DNA of 64,000 nt from Didymella arachidicola (lineage: Eukaryota > Ascomycota > Dothideomycetes > Pleosporales > Didymellaceae). The stretch covers positions 1,798,001-1,862,000 of the forward strand of contig CM049988.1 in the NCBI GenBank assembly GCA_016630955.3, written 5' to 3'. The notes below the pieces were generated by a model that searched no databases, was not told the origin of the DNA, and was given only the letters and a program-made list of their open reading frames with translations. The stretch's first letter is position 1. The number at the start of each line of letters is the position of its first letter. This document shows, in pieces, positions 63,662-64,000 of this stretch. The position numbers were made by a program, and so were the translations under genes.

Positions 63662-64000
63662 CTATTTACCCTCACCGCTCTCCCGCACATCATCATGCCT
63701 GTAATACCTGACCGGTGTACGGTTGGCCGTCTTTGTCTCGTCATCGTGCAACCACGCCTTGACCCGATGTTTCTCGCTGGGCAGTCCCCGTCCTCTTGTC
63801 AACAGGTTCGTATCACTGGAGTAGTGCATGTGTATTTTGAGGCTGCCTGTGCGGCTGTCCTCTCGTTCCAGTGTACGCTCGCTCTGCTTACGTTTCCGTG
63901 CACCTTGTCCCCGGCGGCGGCGCTCCGCCTCGGAAGCTATCGCTGTGTGTAGATCGTCGAGGACGGAGAGCGCGTCGCGTGGCTCTGAATCCTGGGGTCT
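63662..64000 (-). CDS. C-terminal end of an unidentified gene, cut by the window edge
   Basis: 112 codons open on the minus strand from the window end to TAG at 63662. The peptide is highly charged: ALSVLDDLHTAIASEAERRR, an Arg/Lys-rich KRKQSERTLERE helix, then HMHYSSDTNLLTRGRGLPSE and KAWLHDDETKT. A frame this long, with strongly biased composition and no stop, argues for a real coding end. No family recognised; the start and any introns lie beyond 64000. Confidence 0.65.
   Translation of the reverse strand, partial: RPQDSEPRDALSVLDDLHTAIASEAERRRRGQGARKRKQSERTLEREDSRTGSLKIHMHYSSDTNLLTRGRGLPSEKHRVKAWLHDDETKTANRTPVRYYRHDDVRESGEGK

Overview
The window looks like nuclear DNA of a filamentous ascomycete (Pezizomycotina; a Dothideomycete is my best guess, from gene style only). 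The signs are 50-60 nt introns with CTAAC branch points, a HET-domain gene, a GT69 mannosyltransferase, a heme-thiolate peroxidase, an intron-bearing tRNA-Gly, and CpA-to-TpA (RIP-type) mutation confined to repeats. No species can be named from the sequence alone.

Layout. Bases 1-25327 are a nested transposon block. A Copia element with an intact 1596-codon gag-pol, cut by the window start, sits in a RIP-damaged pogo/Fot-type DNA transposon (5121-6261). Then come AT-rich RIP wreckage, a Gypsy chromovirus (Gypsy-1, 6721-13974), more AT-rich wreckage, a second chromovirus (Gypsy-2, 15786-22978, target duplication TTACC) inserted into an older solo LTR of the opposite orientation (15403-15785 plus 22979-23117, target duplication CTAAG), a last AT-rich strip, and a second pogo element (23474-25327, flanked by TA).

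Bases 25380-64000 are host sequence: tRNA-Gly(GCC), a HET protein, a wax-synthase-like MBOAT acyltransferase, two single-pass membrane proteins, alanine-glyoxylate aminotransferase, a large repetitive charged protein, a GT69 mannosyltransferase, a second tRNA-Gly(GCC), an Ecl1-type protein, 3'(2'),5'-bisphosphate nucleotidase, VPS29 (with a 15-nt microexon), a small PPxY membrane protein, a chloroperoxidase-family enzyme, ribosomal protein eL31, a CHY/RING ubiquitin ligase, and the 3' end of an unidentified gene. Long stretches (40.9-45.0, 45.5-48.6, 51.1-52.6, 55.0-58.3 kb) hold no gene I can support.

Most interesting signal. Both chromoviruses carry, antisense to gag-pol and beside the 3' LTR, an extra gene with its own TATA box. 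Its product has a Zn2Cys6-type cysteine array followed by a coiled coil. Gag-pol of the two copies is nearly identical, but the chromodomain tail, the extra gene and the LTR U3 differ as a block. All four LTR types seen share the core promoter, R and U5, yet each has an unrelated U3, at least three of them with their own short repeats. This suggests an exchangeable regulator-plus-enhancer cassette in a retrotransposon. Both elements also use a -1 frameshift signal, U UUU UUA, between gag and pol.
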